Assembly: GCA_965644295.1 (NCBI GenBank)
Contig: CBFFRP010000594.1
Span: 1-29,821 of the forward strand
Reading direction: 5' to 3'
DNA length: 29,821 nt
DNA from: Paraphysomonas bandaiensis
Lineage: Eukaryota; Chrysophyceae
A program made the translations under genes and the position numbers. Under the pieces are notes generated by a model that ran no database searches, was not told where the DNA came from, and saw nothing but the letters and a program-made list of their open reading frames with translations. How positions within the stretch are numbered: the first letter of the stretch is position 1; each line of letters begins with the position of its first letter. Positions 9,214-21,774 of the stretch are shown piece by piece.

Positions 9214-10350
9214 TGAGCCGCTTGTTCCAAAGTATGTTTACAGATGCTCGTAAGAAGCTCGAATGCTGTCCGTTACACCTCATATCAGGGCATGAATGTA
9301 ATTCGATATTTTATTGTTTCAACGATGTGGAGAGTATGAAGGTCAGCATTGATGCATGCGCGCCGCCAACAAGGTCACTGATGTGTGCCTCTGCTACACT
9401 GGGAACTAGGAACCTTCTCATATCAAGATTTATAACGTGAACTACTACAGGAGATCGGCTGGTGCCGGCTGGTGCCCACATCATTAGTACAAGTTATGGA
9501 GGTATATCTCATCCACCGGATATTATATTCAGGTATTTAGGATATGCTGGATTACTTTGTCCCCAGGAGGTGGGCCCTCCTTGAAGCAATCCGCTCTGTA
9601 ATTTTCGATACTATGCCAATCCACTTTTATACTCACTATGCATCACCTTGTGCTATATAGCTACCTGCATGGAAACGACAAAGATGTGAGAATGTGGACA
9701 TTTGCACTGCAGCTATGGCTGACGCTAGCATTTGAATGCCTTCGTGGCTATGATAAGGTGCAGACAATGCCACCGGCATGAACTACCTCGAGGGGTACGA
9801 CACATATACTGGGCACGGGTATGTCTTTCGAGAGCGGTATGCTCAGTGGCAGCGCAAGAGTGTATGACACCAAATCCCACGTGACCAGTATAGCAACTTT
9901 TTGGTACAGCGCCACAGCATGTGAGAGGAGGTATTACATGCATACAGAGACAGCAACTGGGTGCTAGGTGATAGAATTAGAGTTATATCCTACTCTGGTC
10001 ACCAGGAACCTTTCAGCTGCTAGACACTTCCAAGACTTCCTCCATCGGCTTCTCAGAATCTGCGGTCCACCTTTTGTGAACGATGTTGGATTCCCTCATA
10101 CGTTAGTGCCTAGTAGATATACTCTGTGTAATAGGAAATGATATTTTCTGTTTCCAGAGTGTTTCTAGAATCTGTAGAGAGAAGAAGGCTGCTTTAAGGG
10201 ACGGTGCGAGCTGGAATTACATTTCCCACTGAAGACTTTGAAGCTAACAATCCTACTCTCAGCGCTCAATGGGAAGTTCCTATTTCGGAGGAGGGCATGA
10301 GCTCACTAATGAATCCTAATGTGTTCTCTGACAACGCAAAGTGACTGCAG
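9214..10350 (+). pseudogene. Unidentified coding-like debris after the accDA remnant
   Basis: GC content stays raised and short open pieces with protein-like composition continue in changing frames. Examples are APPTRSLMCASATLG near 9362-9406, VPAGAHIISTSYGGISHPPD near 9463-9522, LQLWLTLAFECLRGYDKVQT near 9708-9767, and FEANNPTLSAQWEVPISEEG near 10240-10300. None matched a family I can name. They could be the continuation of the same transferred segment or a second dead gene. No promoter or intact frame is visible. Confidence 0.35.
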
Positions 10351-10783
10351 AGCAAAGGTGGAGAGCTTCTACGTTATCATACAGTGTCTGATTACTAATT
10401 AGATAATTATTAATCTCTTTTCTTTATTATACTGTGGCTTGCTTATTCTGCAATGCGTGGGTGGTGACCTGGCAATACTTTAAGAGAAGTTTCACTGCTT
10501 CATGTGGCAAGCATGTAAAAGACAACACGAATACCAATGTACAAATTATTCTTACTATGTACAACCAGGGATAGGGAACACACCTCTATTATGTCGTATC
10601 CTCTCGCCAACAACTATTGCCATTGTAGTTCCAATGGTGAATTAGTTGTTCTCATGATTCTGATATCATTCCGTAATCAGGTAAACACTGTCCATGAGGT
10701 GAATTTACCAGTAAATAAAACCCCAATCTATTAAGCAAATAAATATTTTTCACTTTTTCAGTGAGTTTGAACTGAATTATTTC
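10351..10783. other. Intergenic, nothing recognised
   Basis: Composition returns to AT-rich. The open frame near 10537-10734 has no domain or splice support and is taken as chance. Confidence 0.35.
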
Positions 10784-11275
10784 AGGGCCTGGTAACCGTT
10801 AATGGCCCATTAATGGGTGCCCAGTCCCTCGCAAATAAAATGACCATTAATAAATACGTCCCGACAATTATAATGGTCATTAATTACCATTAATGGCAGT
10901 AGCGTCAGTGATTAACTAAATACTATCGCTCATAATCTCATAATAGATAGTATAGTGTCACTTTTGTCGTCATGATTGCTGTCGGATGCATTAACATCTA
11001 TTGAGGAATCCAGTTGCAGATGTCTAACCGCTCTTACTCATTGCCTGTTAGTTCTTTTTCTTCATCTTTCCTCTTCATTTTAGCCACTTCCTCGTCTCGA
11101 AATTTGCACCTGGCAACAATGCATGCATTAGGAGAAAGGAAATGATGCAGCTCAGAAAAATAAATGTCATATTATTAGTAGATGCCTACATATTCCCCGC
11201 AATTGTGATAGTGGTCATTAATAAAATTATGCTCCCGCAATTATAATGGCATATTATAATTAATGGCCAAATATT
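10784..11275. repeat. AT-rich repeat with TAATGG/CCATTA motifs, hAT-like left end
   Basis: The start CAGGGCCTGGTAAC (10784) resembles the CAGGGC-type ends of hAT elements. Behind it, units of the form CCCG-AATTATAATGG-CATTAAT recur near 10860, 11196 and 11232, some of them inverted against each other (AATGACCATTAAT against TTAATGGTCATT). No matching right terminal repeat was found. A decayed non-autonomous element, or two nested ones, is the best reading. Confidence 0.4.
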
Positions 11276-12068
11276 GATTTTTTCTATCTTTATTGCCATT
11301 TAGTTGATTCATTGTGAACAATAATATATATATTGCTGCACACCCGGTAAATACCCTAAACACTGTCATATATATTATGAATAGTTTGTAATTAAAAATT
11401 ATTGAATAAAACGAAATTCAGGTCAGCATTGTTATTGTATTAAACATAAATAATTAAATTCGGTGTAAATCAACTTTATATTTTGATCGTAGCGTCGCTT
11501 TAATTTGCAACGTTGCAATTTTGAAAGTCATCCCAATAAGGAGAGGAAGGAAAAGAGAAGACCAGATCGTCAGCTAATGTTCACGTCCTTACAAACTGGT
11601 CGTTGAATAGTTGATAAATCTAACGGAGTTCTAGTGTAGGACTGTTAAGATGCGCAAAGTTCTAGGTGACAGAAAGTGCACAGGAGCCTAAAACTTAGAA
11701 TATCTTGAAATACGATTATCATAGCATATTTGTTGAAGGGCCGGAGAAACATAATCCAGTCCCCGGTGCTTTTACTCGAAAAATGTGTATAGTATGGGTG
11801 TATATTGTATATTGTATATATTGCAACCGTAGAGTTACAGGATGTATAATTTACACAAGTTTCATAAGTAAAGAAGCGTAGTTTACTTTCCTTGAAATGA
11901 ACCTCATACAAGAGAGATTCAAATAAGGCATACCAGTGCAAAATTAAAGATAGAAGTGTCTACTAGACTCGTATTCCTAAATTATCTACTTCATGTTCTA
12001 ACACATAACAAAACCTATCCATAAGTAAGGATGAAAAGCGTAGCACCAAAATCCACGTTTACACGTCC
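11276..12068. other. AT-rich intergenic sequence
   Basis: No gene recognised. The open frame on the minus strand at 11645-11941 has no family features or splice context. The right end should hold the 3' UTR of the minus-strand ARL1 gene. Confidence 0.4.
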
Positions 12069-13285
<1,217 letters not shown>

Positions 13286-13669
13286 ACATTTCACTTGTTT
13301 CAGCACCTTCTCATGAATCGCCCACAGCAGCAGCCCTCCACAGCAGGTCCCCCTGGTCCATACTCTGTAAGGCCCAGTGTCGGGTTCTTCACAGCTGTAT
13401 GTGAATAGTTTGGGCCACATGCGTGTGGAGAAGACAGCAGCAGCATAAATGTGGGCATATTTCATCCCTTTGATGCTACTCGTATCACTATTCTCTATAG
13501 TCGAGTGAGCGGGGGACTCATGCACATCTTCTCAGTGCAGATCCTTCATGCGCATGACAGTCTATTTACACATCTGTTCAACCGGAATAAGAACGATTCG
13601 ACTAATAGTGTGATAAAGACGCTGCAGACAGACGTTCTCTTCCGTTTACTTGAGTCTGATAATCTGTAG
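13286..13669 (+). CDS. Doubtful gene fragment, two or three exons
   Basis: A possible exon follows TTTCAG (ends 13299) and reads HLLMNRPQQQPSTAGPPGPY up to a GTAAGG donor near 13367. A 42 bp intron ends in AATAG near 13408. The next frame runs FGPHACGEDSSSINVGIFHP and on to a stop at 13667-13669 ending LLESDNL. Both joins keep phase 0. A further 36 bp GTGAGC-TGCAG stretch inside the last exon is also open in frame. The minus strand of the same stretch is open too (13271-13525, ending VLKQVKCSTDE), so the coding strand is not certain. No domain was recognised and no first exon was found. Confidence 0.3.
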
Positions 13670-14900
13670 GGGTATAAATACACTGTATACTGACAATGTA
13701 TTGATATTGTATTGCATTGTGGGAGCTAAATAGCATGTTACAATGTAACTATTGTATATATCTATTGAATTATATTGTAAAAATGCCGTGTAGATGACTA
13801 AATGATATCATCATGAGCATTACTGAAGCAAAAAACACCTAGAACTCATGGATATATGTACGCATATGCTTGAAATTTGAGCGATATATGACTACTTCGA
13901 TAGCCATATAAATAATTTAATGTACTGTTTATCATCTCGGCATATCACTGAGCAGTATAGTAATTAATTTTAACTTATTGGTATGGAGCTGGTTTGGTAA
14001 TTCCACATCAATATTTGAGAGTTTCTAAGTACGAAATTGGCTGTGCCACTTTGAATAACTGTTTATTATGATGTATGATGGCTTAGTGACGTCCCCAGTG
14101 TATTTATAGGTACAATCAGAAGCGGGGAGAAGCAGTATATTGCGAATAAATTGTGGTAGATGGCAAAACATTGAAATTTTAAGTGTACTGTTTATGAACG
14201 CTAGCTGTGGGAATAGATAACGTAGGCAAAAGAATTTGAAGTATAATTGGAATTCAGTACTGATAATATGATATTAACATTAAACCTTTAGAAGGAAATA
14301 ACTGTACTCTGAAATAACGCAACACTCAATCATTGATTCCAACCTGCTATTTTGATAGGCTTCACTATCACTAATCAATAATTTACAAAGCTACATAATA
14401 TAATATATATCTGAGGGATGCACAACTATTAATTGTCAAATAGTTGTCATTAATAGAAATATTTGTATCACCACCAGTTTGATACTGGTAAAGTATAATT
14501 GAAGTGCGCATAATCATAAGCGGTACAAACTACATGTCCTCAGTTAAACTTAGTTAAAGGTTCAAACTTACTCTATGGCCTTTAACATCAGTTCTAATGT
14601 GTTCATTCTGAAACTGAGAGACGTCAGTTATGAACTCTAACAAATACTAGTAACTTTCATATTAAAGATCTTTTATGCACAGTATTCAAACAAGGTACCA
14701 GGTGGGGTTCCACGTTTCTAATGATTTACCGCTATTGGCTTCAATATTAATTTACCACTTGCAATCACGCGAGTTGGTTCTGAGGTGTTAAGTCTAATTT
14801 CAAGTGAACTGTAGCATGCAATGCCGATGCAAGCACGGACGAATTGCAATTCTTTAAATGTGTCTCAATGAAATTTCAGAAAGTAGATAAATGAACACCA
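13670..14900. other. AT-rich intergenic sequence
   Basis: No gene seen. A small inverted AT motif lies at about 14427-14457 (ATTAATTGTCAAATAG then TTGTCATTAAT), related to the TAATTG-N-CAATTA motifs at 16185 and 25890. Confidence 0.4.
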
Positions 14901-14919
14901 GTTCGATCTCCACGGCGTT

Positions 14920-15135
14920 CGTACATTGTTTGACAAAGTCGTCACATACATGATGGTACCCGATAGAAGAGCATCATATAGGCGGAAATATGCTGCTTTC
15001 GAAAAGCTAGATCGTGAAGATACAAGGTGGCAACGAAGCCTCACCTACCCGGACGGAAAGGAAATGAGGAAGAAGATGATGATGACAGTGAGGGTCTATA
15101 CACAGGCAGTGGAAGCAAGAAAATCGATACAGTAA
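14920..15135 (+). pseudogene. Possible gene remnant with acidic tail
   Basis: One frame reads DKVVTYMMVPDRRASYRRKY then AAFEKLDREDTR. The frame shifted by one then gives RKGNEEEDDDDSEGLYTGSG and a stop at about 15138-15140. The two halves look like one protein broken by a frameshift or a missed splice. No family was recognised. It sits just upstream of repeat copy B, so it may be debris. Confidence 0.28.
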
Positions 15136-15340
15136 CATGAAGCAATAAGATTATTACGTAGATCTGAGGTTGTCATGATTGATTTGTATTGTAATTATAA
15201 TTGAATTGATGCGCGTTCTTTATTAAGAAATTCTCTAGTACTACCCACCACCTTGGTGCGGATGTGGACATAAATATGAATCAAACCTTCAACAATGCTG
15301 TTGAGAAAATCCAAAGCGGATTGGAGGACACTCAACCCCT

Positions 15341-15755
15341 TCAACAAAGTCGGACCCGCACCTTTTCGTGGTGTTCTGGGGGATAAGTACCGGAGAGATT
15401 CTCTCTGGAAAACTAACGTGAGCCGCAAACATAGTCAGCAGATATTCTTCTGCCCACTCATAGTCGAATGCTTGTGTGGTACAAGGGACACCAATAAGTG
15501 TCACTTGTGTAGACGTCTTTGGGCCCTGACGAATAAACAGGCATCCGGAAATGGGTCCACCTCAAGGGCATCCGGGACAGGGCCCACCTGAAGGGTAACC
15601 GGGTTATTGGGCTGCCTGCTGAAGTCAAGCATCCGGGATGTTCACCTTAAGAACTCAGAACGGAAGTGGTTGCACCTTGGTGCTTGCGGCGACGCACAAG
15701 CAGCTTTCGTAGCGTTAAATAGTAGGATAATAGAGTTTGTACTGATTAGTTACAG
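15341..15755 (+). repeat. Dispersed repeat, copy B
   Basis: This is the second copy of the element at 3723-4252 (which see), in the same orientation. It shares GTACCGGAGAGA, TAGACGTCTTTGGGC, GACGAATAAACAGGC, ATCCGGGATGTTCACC and the TTGCGGCGACGCACAAGC hairpin. It lacks the long left inverted repeat and about 66 bp before the hairpin. It carries an extra internal duplication-like segment around 15542-15600, where ATCCGG and GGG(T/C)CCACCT occur twice. Confidence 0.85.
15661..15709 (+). other. Conserved hairpin in repeat copy B
   Basis: CGGAA pairs with TTTCG (with one G-T) and GTTGC with GCAGC (with one T-G), around the same GCGA loop as in copy A. One pair has changed on both sides relative to copy A (G-C to A-T), and two pairs have become G-T wobbles. 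Confidence 0.6.
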
Positions 15756-15849
15756 GTAGAGGTCTAACTAGTATGTCTAGCATTCATCTAGCTACTAAAT
15801 CGGTGCAGGTATTTAACGCCTATTGCCAAATAAAAGACTTTCAATATAA

Positions 15850-16171
15850 TATGGACACTCAACCGACAAGAGAAGGCGCAACGCAAATATTTTCTGTTGG
15901 ACAGAACTGACGAAGAAGAGGAAAAAGAAGATGACGTCGCTGACGAGAAGCATCAAGCGCACCAAGAACAAAAGCGACAACGCACACCAAACCAACTAAG
16001 TACCGCTGCTTGTAGCGTAGAAAAGCTTTTCAGCGAGCAAAAATCAACATGAGTAATCTGCGTAAATCCATGGCACCTCCTCGATTGGAGGCCCTTATGT
16101 TCTTGCGCTTTAATACACTTCTGTGGAATGCAAGTACAGTTGAAGATGCTAATCGTGCTTGTACTGAGTAG
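15850..16171 (+). pseudogene. hAT transposase C-terminal remnant
   Basis: hAT transposases end in a dimerisation domain with a 'S-x-x-x-E-R-x-F-S ... R-L-x-x-E-x-L-x-x-L-x-F-L' pattern. Here one frame gives an acidic linker (DEEEEKEDDVADEK) and LSTAACSVEKLFSEQK, then stops near 16052. The next frame continues from 16049 with MSNLRKSMAPPRLEALMFLR then FNTLLWN. The piece is broken by at least one frameshift and has no N-terminal part. A terminal CAGCCCTG sequence follows at 16247-16254. It is dead. Confidence 0.65.
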
Positions 16172-16254
16172 CTAATTTAATTAGACAATAATTGGCAATT
16201 ACAAATTGCGCGAGCTATAACTAGTAATTTAATTGCAATTAATTGTTACTCAGC
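16172..16254. mobile_element. hAT-like 3' terminal region
   Basis: This AT-rich subterminal stretch holds inverted motifs (AATTGGCAATTACAAATTG, then GCAATTAATTGTTACT) and ends in CAGCCCTG, the reverse complement of the CAGGGCTG type of hAT end. Its position directly behind the transposase remnant supports that reading. No intact 5' end or target duplication was found. Confidence 0.5.
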
Positions 16255-16914
16255 CCTGGTAATTACGTAGTTACCATGCTGTGAGGCTGACTGGTGAACT
16301 TATGATAAAAACAAGCACAAAGGGAAACAGATGTTAATAAGTTGCTGTATGAGGCAGTAACACGGCTTCATGATTATTATTCTTTCTTGAAAGTGAGTAT
16401 CTTAAAGTAATTGTGCCAAAAGGTAAGCATATAGCTTCCACAGAACGCCTTTAGCTTCAGTGAAAGGCCCAACTTCAATAATCGGTAAGTTCAACATCCC
16501 CAGAGCATTTTCTAATATGTTAATTCGAACAGTTTTATTACAAGATATTTTGTATAACGCTTGGTAGCTCTGTCACACACTGGCATCGAAGAGGCCCTCT
16601 GACACTAACTACATTTCACTAATGTTCCATTGCAGCGGAAGACACCGTTCTACATATGAATAAATATACGGTGAGAAACAAGATTTCGTGAGTCGTGTCT
16701 TATTTCTGTACATATATCCCAGTTCTTTACGCGTATCTCTTTTTCAAAAGAGGATCGTCTACACCTGAGCCAGCATCTCTATCGACGCTAGAGATGCTGC
16801 CCGTTAACAAGGATTTCAACCACTTGAAAGAGAGCGTGACCTACCAATATGATCATTATTCTCTTGCAGGAAATCACATACACACAAACACATGTAGGAA
16901 AGTATAGTGCAGGA
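16255..16914. other. Intergenic, 3' flank of the antiporter gene
   Basis: No supportable gene. The plus-strand open frame at 16695-16907 has no domain and lies in what should be the 3' flank of the minus-strand antiporter. A TTTATT near 16532 could be its poly(A) signal, but at about 380 nt it is distant. Confidence 0.35.
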
Positions 16915-19900
16915 TCAATCTACCTTGTCTGTTGCAGAAGAGTCAGTCTTCACTGCAACACAAAATACAATTATATAAAGCGTAACCACTCCCACTAAAA
17001 TGCCGACCGCATTGTTATACACTTTATACCCTGCACATAACATATTAATACACACAATAGTTGCATCTCTATCCTGATCACCTGTTGGTAAGTCTCCTAG
17101 AAGAATGCTCATCGCACCACACAGTGCAGCATATGGGAGCTGAGTCTTGACGTGACTGCAGGCATATAAACACAGATACATAGATCACGCATAGATGCTT
17201 GCACATACCTCATCAAATCGCACCTGATGATAACACAAACAAAAAATAAGAAATTGTTACAACATACATGCTGATAACACTTACGCACGCAATGCATATC
17301 ATTACAGACAAAACATAATATTGTCTTGAGAAAATATACTGAATACTTCATTATATCACGGCACAACATGCAATGCAAGGGATTACTTGGTAGCCACGGA
17401 TGCAAGAACGGTTGTGTCGCTAATAGGCGAGCAATGGTCACCAAGTACAGCTCCAGCGAGAATACTGCTAATGGTGCCGTAAAACACGGCTTTGTTGCAG
17501 GGATCGGCATAGTGTGCAGCAGGAAGAATCAAAGGGAACCTAACACAGAAAGACAAAAGTTACGCACTACAATAACAAAATATCTTTACATCATATCTCC
17601 TTTATTTACTTACATGATGCTCATTGTACCCCATGATGAACCCGTAACCAAAGCTAGAACAGCTGATATCACAAATGTCAGTGCAGGATAGGCTCCCGCA
17701 TCAACACTGTCCTCCAGAGCTGATGATATGTAGACTCCAGTGCCACCTGGAGTATGAAATCAACTTAACATGTATATAGTACGAAACACAGGATAACGTT
17801 GTAACTACAACGGGTTTACAACTGCTTGGTACAACAACAAACACCTCAAAAATATAATAACTCACATTGTGTAAATGCATCTCCTACAGTCCACGCTAGT
17901 ATCAGTATGAGCAACGCGTTCACCAAGTTCTTAATTCCAAATATGAAAACTTCCAGACTCTCTTCTAGTGGTATAAGAGGCCTGCATCCCGGTGCACGAC
18001 CAGAAGTGTGAAAAATAGTTGTAAGAGTTCCCTCTGGGGTAATTCGCTCAACCCAACACATGAGCCAAATCGTTAGAGTGCCAGCAATGCTCCCATAAAG
18101 AAGAGACGTAAACGAATCACTGGAAGTAACACAGTCATATCACAACATTGAATACTGGGTGTACAGTAAGACATCCGGTTTACCTATTCGCAAAAATATT
18201 TTGTAAGTTGAAAGAGTCTTCACCTTTTCGGATACCCGTGACGCCAGTGCAAATCAGTGAAATAATTACTGTGAATTCGTATAAGTAGTGGTTAAACGAC
18301 GCAAAGGGGCACTTACCAACTGTAATTGTCACACCTATAGGGAAAACAGCATTATACCACCTCCTAGGGGTTCCGGGCTATATGAATGAACATGAGCCAA
18401 GAAACGGAGCTATAAAGATAATATATATATCGAACTATATATCACACAGCACTAGATAGGACAGTACATTAGGTTCAAGCTCTGCTGCTCCTGCAGTATC
18501 ACTGTTGGCTAGTATTCTCCTTTTAGCCGCATCTTCAACGCTTAACCTTCCCGCCCTACTGATAGTATACGACCAGCTATCCAAAGAATGTCTCTCCGGG
18601 CGCTCTCGGAGTGACGGAAGTAGGGATGCGTTAGGTGGGGCATCTCCGCTGGTGTGAAATGTATCAGTTGAGGCTTCAGCATCACGGTCACCATCTGCCT
18701 TAGCTGCTCTTGCCTACAGACAAATATTAATCAAACAAAAATATACATATGCTATACGATATATGCACCAAGCATAACACAGTTACTGTATTCGAATCAT
18801 TCATATCAACAGCTAAGAGTACGCAGTGGCAACCAACCTTCCGCTCACATGACAGCATTGGGCCATACTCCATACCAGTTACAATGAGAAAAAACTGCAG
18901 GGCCAGCACTAGAATGGGGTAAAATCTGGACGGAATGGTGTTGAGGAATATTATAAACGCTGACGAATCATAGCAACTTAAATCCTCTCCCGCATCCTCC
19001 AATTGTGCGAGGGCATCTTCAATTAAGGACAACTCAAATCCAATCCAGGAAGATATCGGCGATACAGAAGCCACTGGGGCAGCAGTTGAGTCAACAAGAA
19101 ACGCAAGTTTCTCACGTGATACCCCAAGAGAGTCAATAATGGGGCGAACAGTCTGCCCGACAATGAGAGTGTTGGCGTAATCATCAAAAAATATCATCAT
19201 GCCCAACGCAAACGCTACCAGCATTCCAGCTCGAGGAGATGTCGCATATTTGGCAAGTGAATTAACGAGGCCTTCGCCTCCTCCTGCTTTCATTACACAT
19301 GATATCATACCACTCAAAATCCATGTGAAGAGAACGATAAATATGTGATCCTTGTCGCTAAACGAGCTCACTATGAGCTGAGAGAATGAGTTGATGAACG
19401 CATAGAAAGGATTGTAATTCCAAATAAGTAAACCAGCAAAAAAGATGCCTAAGTACAAGCTGAGCAGCACATTCCTCGTCGACACTGCCACTATAACTGT
19501 AATTATTGGGGGAAGCAGCGTCACCGCCCCTGGAACCACGTGAACGAAGAACGCCGAGTGAGTGGAGTAGTCGCTATAGTCCCTATTTAACGACATCTCC
19601 ACGACATATCGGTTCTTTCCTAGTTTGTTATCACTTATATCTTCACTGATGGAGTTTACTAGTACGTCATCTTCAGTAGAATTGAACGACCCTTCCTTCA
19701 CTATGGAATCACACGCATTGCTTTCACACACCCTCCAATATACCAATCCATCATAATCGATAGGCATCCATGAAATATCGGCATAAAAAGTGAAGTCTTC
19801 ACCTTTAACGGCCACAGGAGCTGAAGTGTGGATATCTCCGAGCACAGGTTGAGGGGTCACTTGAGGGAAAAGAAGTGACAGGTGTATACCCACCAGTAGG

Positions 19901-19926
19901 ATGGTATGCAGCATACTACAGTTCAA
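16915..19926 (-). CDS. NhaC-family Na+/H+ antiporter-like transporter, ten exons
   Basis: The NhaC family exchanges Na+ for H+ (or amino-acid/acid pairs) across membranes. Exons are 19926-18838, 18713-18468, 18377-18317, 18268-18184, 18119-17866, 17746-17614, 17539-17387, 17223-17209, 17155-17082 and 17030-16915. All nine introns (48-163 bp) are GT-AG with matching phases, giving 2226 nt or 741 residues. A signal peptide (about 1-25) precedes a roughly 120-residue luminal or extracellular domain with an NST site. About 11-12 membrane segments follow. Family marks are IFFDDYANTLIVG, DSTAAPVASVSPISSWIGFE, TGSSWGTMSIM, GDHCSPISDTTVL and TQLPYA...LLGDLPTGY. Exon 2 encodes an 82-residue polar loop (364-445) rich in Arg and Ser, likely cytosolic and phosphorylated. 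Exon 8 is only 15 nt. Exact substrate is unknown. Confidence 0.93.
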
Positions 19927-20590
19927 TGGGGTCGAAGAGTCAACAGCGTACTGCTACTATGTATTTATGGCATAGATCTTATCCACTGCACTCCACTGGT
20001 TTAATCAAATCCACAAGAATAATCCAGTGGCTGCCTGGACTAACATACACACCACATAGCGATAGCTAGCCTATGGGATACACCACACCACCATACCATA
20101 CATACCACACAACAGCACCTACCATACACTGCTGTAGATAGCACCATTGAGTAGTATACCGGTATACATCAGTATACGGCGGTATACCGCAGGCGGGTTT
20201 GCACTCATAATCCATCTGGATCTTGAGATATCCATCCTGCCTCTAAGTGAGCCCCTTAAGAGGGTTTGGACCTCATTTCAGCTGTTTTTCAAATGGCCGA
20301 TATCCCCCCTCAGATGACTGCAAATCACAGCCACTGCTTCCATGTAACGGTGAAATTTAATCTACGGAGTTCTGGACGCAGTGGAAGGTGGAGGGATTCA
20401 GTTTGGCCCAGTCATCAGCGATCTTTAGCCGAATTGCCCCATTCCGAGGGCATGGCCACAGTGTACGCTCGCTGGTGCACCATGTAGAACACCGAGATTT
20501 TGCGCAAATTCCCCCGCCCGTCTACCCGTGTACCAAGGTAGCTGACCGCATAAATCACGCGCGGATTCTGTTGCCGCCCCACCCGTGGAC
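19927..20590. other. 5' flank of the antiporter gene
   Basis: Contains the antiporter promoter region, CCATAC-rich simple sequence (20075-20130) and the 14-bp palindrome GTATACCGGTATAC at 20154-20167. Further GTATAC motifs run to about 20190. No gene recognised. Confidence 0.4.
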
Positions 20591-20960
20591 ACCTTCGCTA
20601 AGATTACGCGGGATTTCTCATAGCTATGCATGACTTATATATGTAATTCGCACAGATTCTAGTAGGACCATGTTTACCTTCCCATCAACTAACAAAGATA
20701 ACGCAGAGCTTCTCGTGACCATGCATGACTCATTATAGGCCTAACCCGGCATTGGCCTCCCCCCCTCCCCTAGAATGCGCGAGGTTTCTCGTAATCCCAT
20801 ATAGGCTATGCAAGTATAGTGTAGATATAGCTAGAGCTTTCTTGGCGCCGTCACACAAAGAATACGCTGAGATTTTATTAACAATCAATACGTTACTCGG
20901 TTTAATCAACACTAGTAGTTTTCTAGCACACGCTCTCGGAATGGGGCACGAATGATCTTG
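20590..20960. repeat. Degenerate repeated motif, ~94 bp spacing
   Basis: AAGATTACGCGGGATTTCTC followed by ATAGCTATGCATGACT (about 20599-20636) recurs as AAGATAACGCAGAGCTTCTC followed by GTGACCATGCATGACT (about 20695-20731). Weaker versions are near 20773 (AGAATGCGCGAGGTTTCTCG) and 20860 (AGAATACGCTGAGATTTT). CTCGGAATGGGGCA (20936) is the inverse of TGCCCCATTCCGAG (20436). This suggests decayed tandem units or a palindromic element. Confidence 0.45.
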
Positions 20961-21770
20961 GAACTGTGGATATAATCAACAAGACTGGTGCTTCCGCCTT
21001 CATTACTGACTGCAACGTAAACATTTCAAGGGTTAAATGTCCAGACTCATAGGTTGTCTCTTGGTGCATGGGACATAGGGCACCCCTCTTGAGAAACAGC
21101 AGGGGTTCAACAACAACAATAACTGGATACGGGCGGGAGGGAACTGCCCACAGCCCACCTCAGTATTCATACACTAAAATCATGATTGTCAAACATACGT
21201 CATTGATGTCAAGTAGTTTGGGAGTACTACAAGTGATAGATTGACTAAAGTATTTTAAAATGTGTTTGCTCTGTTGAATGTTTACTTAAATTGTTACTAC
21301 TACCTAATCTAAATGTAACACCCATTGTTTAGAATCAAACATGGTGGATTATCTCACATAATCTGGCTGGATTAGTTTGACCAAGAAGTATTTAGTCATC
21401 AGTGTTGAAATCTAATACAGACTTTCCACTTTTAATTAAAATGACGTTACGTAGAAGTATACATACGACATAATTATAGTAGATACGATATGTATTGCTG
21501 GTATACAAGAAGGTAATAAAAATACAACTAAACTATGCCACAACTCCATCCAGTAGTATGACTCCCACGTTTTCCTATATCATCACAACACGATTTAAAT
21601 ATATAATTGTAATATTTTCAGTCTGTATGACAATCTAATGAATCATGTCTGTGTGTTGTTTGTGTGTCTTACGAGTATATATATACATTTTATATATATT
21701 CATATCATTTATATATATATATATTCGTTCAATACAATCATCACATGAATGTTGACAGTTGATAGCACTG
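20961..21770. other. AT-rich intergenic with TA-rich microsatellite
   Basis: No gene recognised. Imperfect TA-repeat tracts lie at about 21676-21725. Confidence 0.4.
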
Positions 21771-21774
21771 TGGA

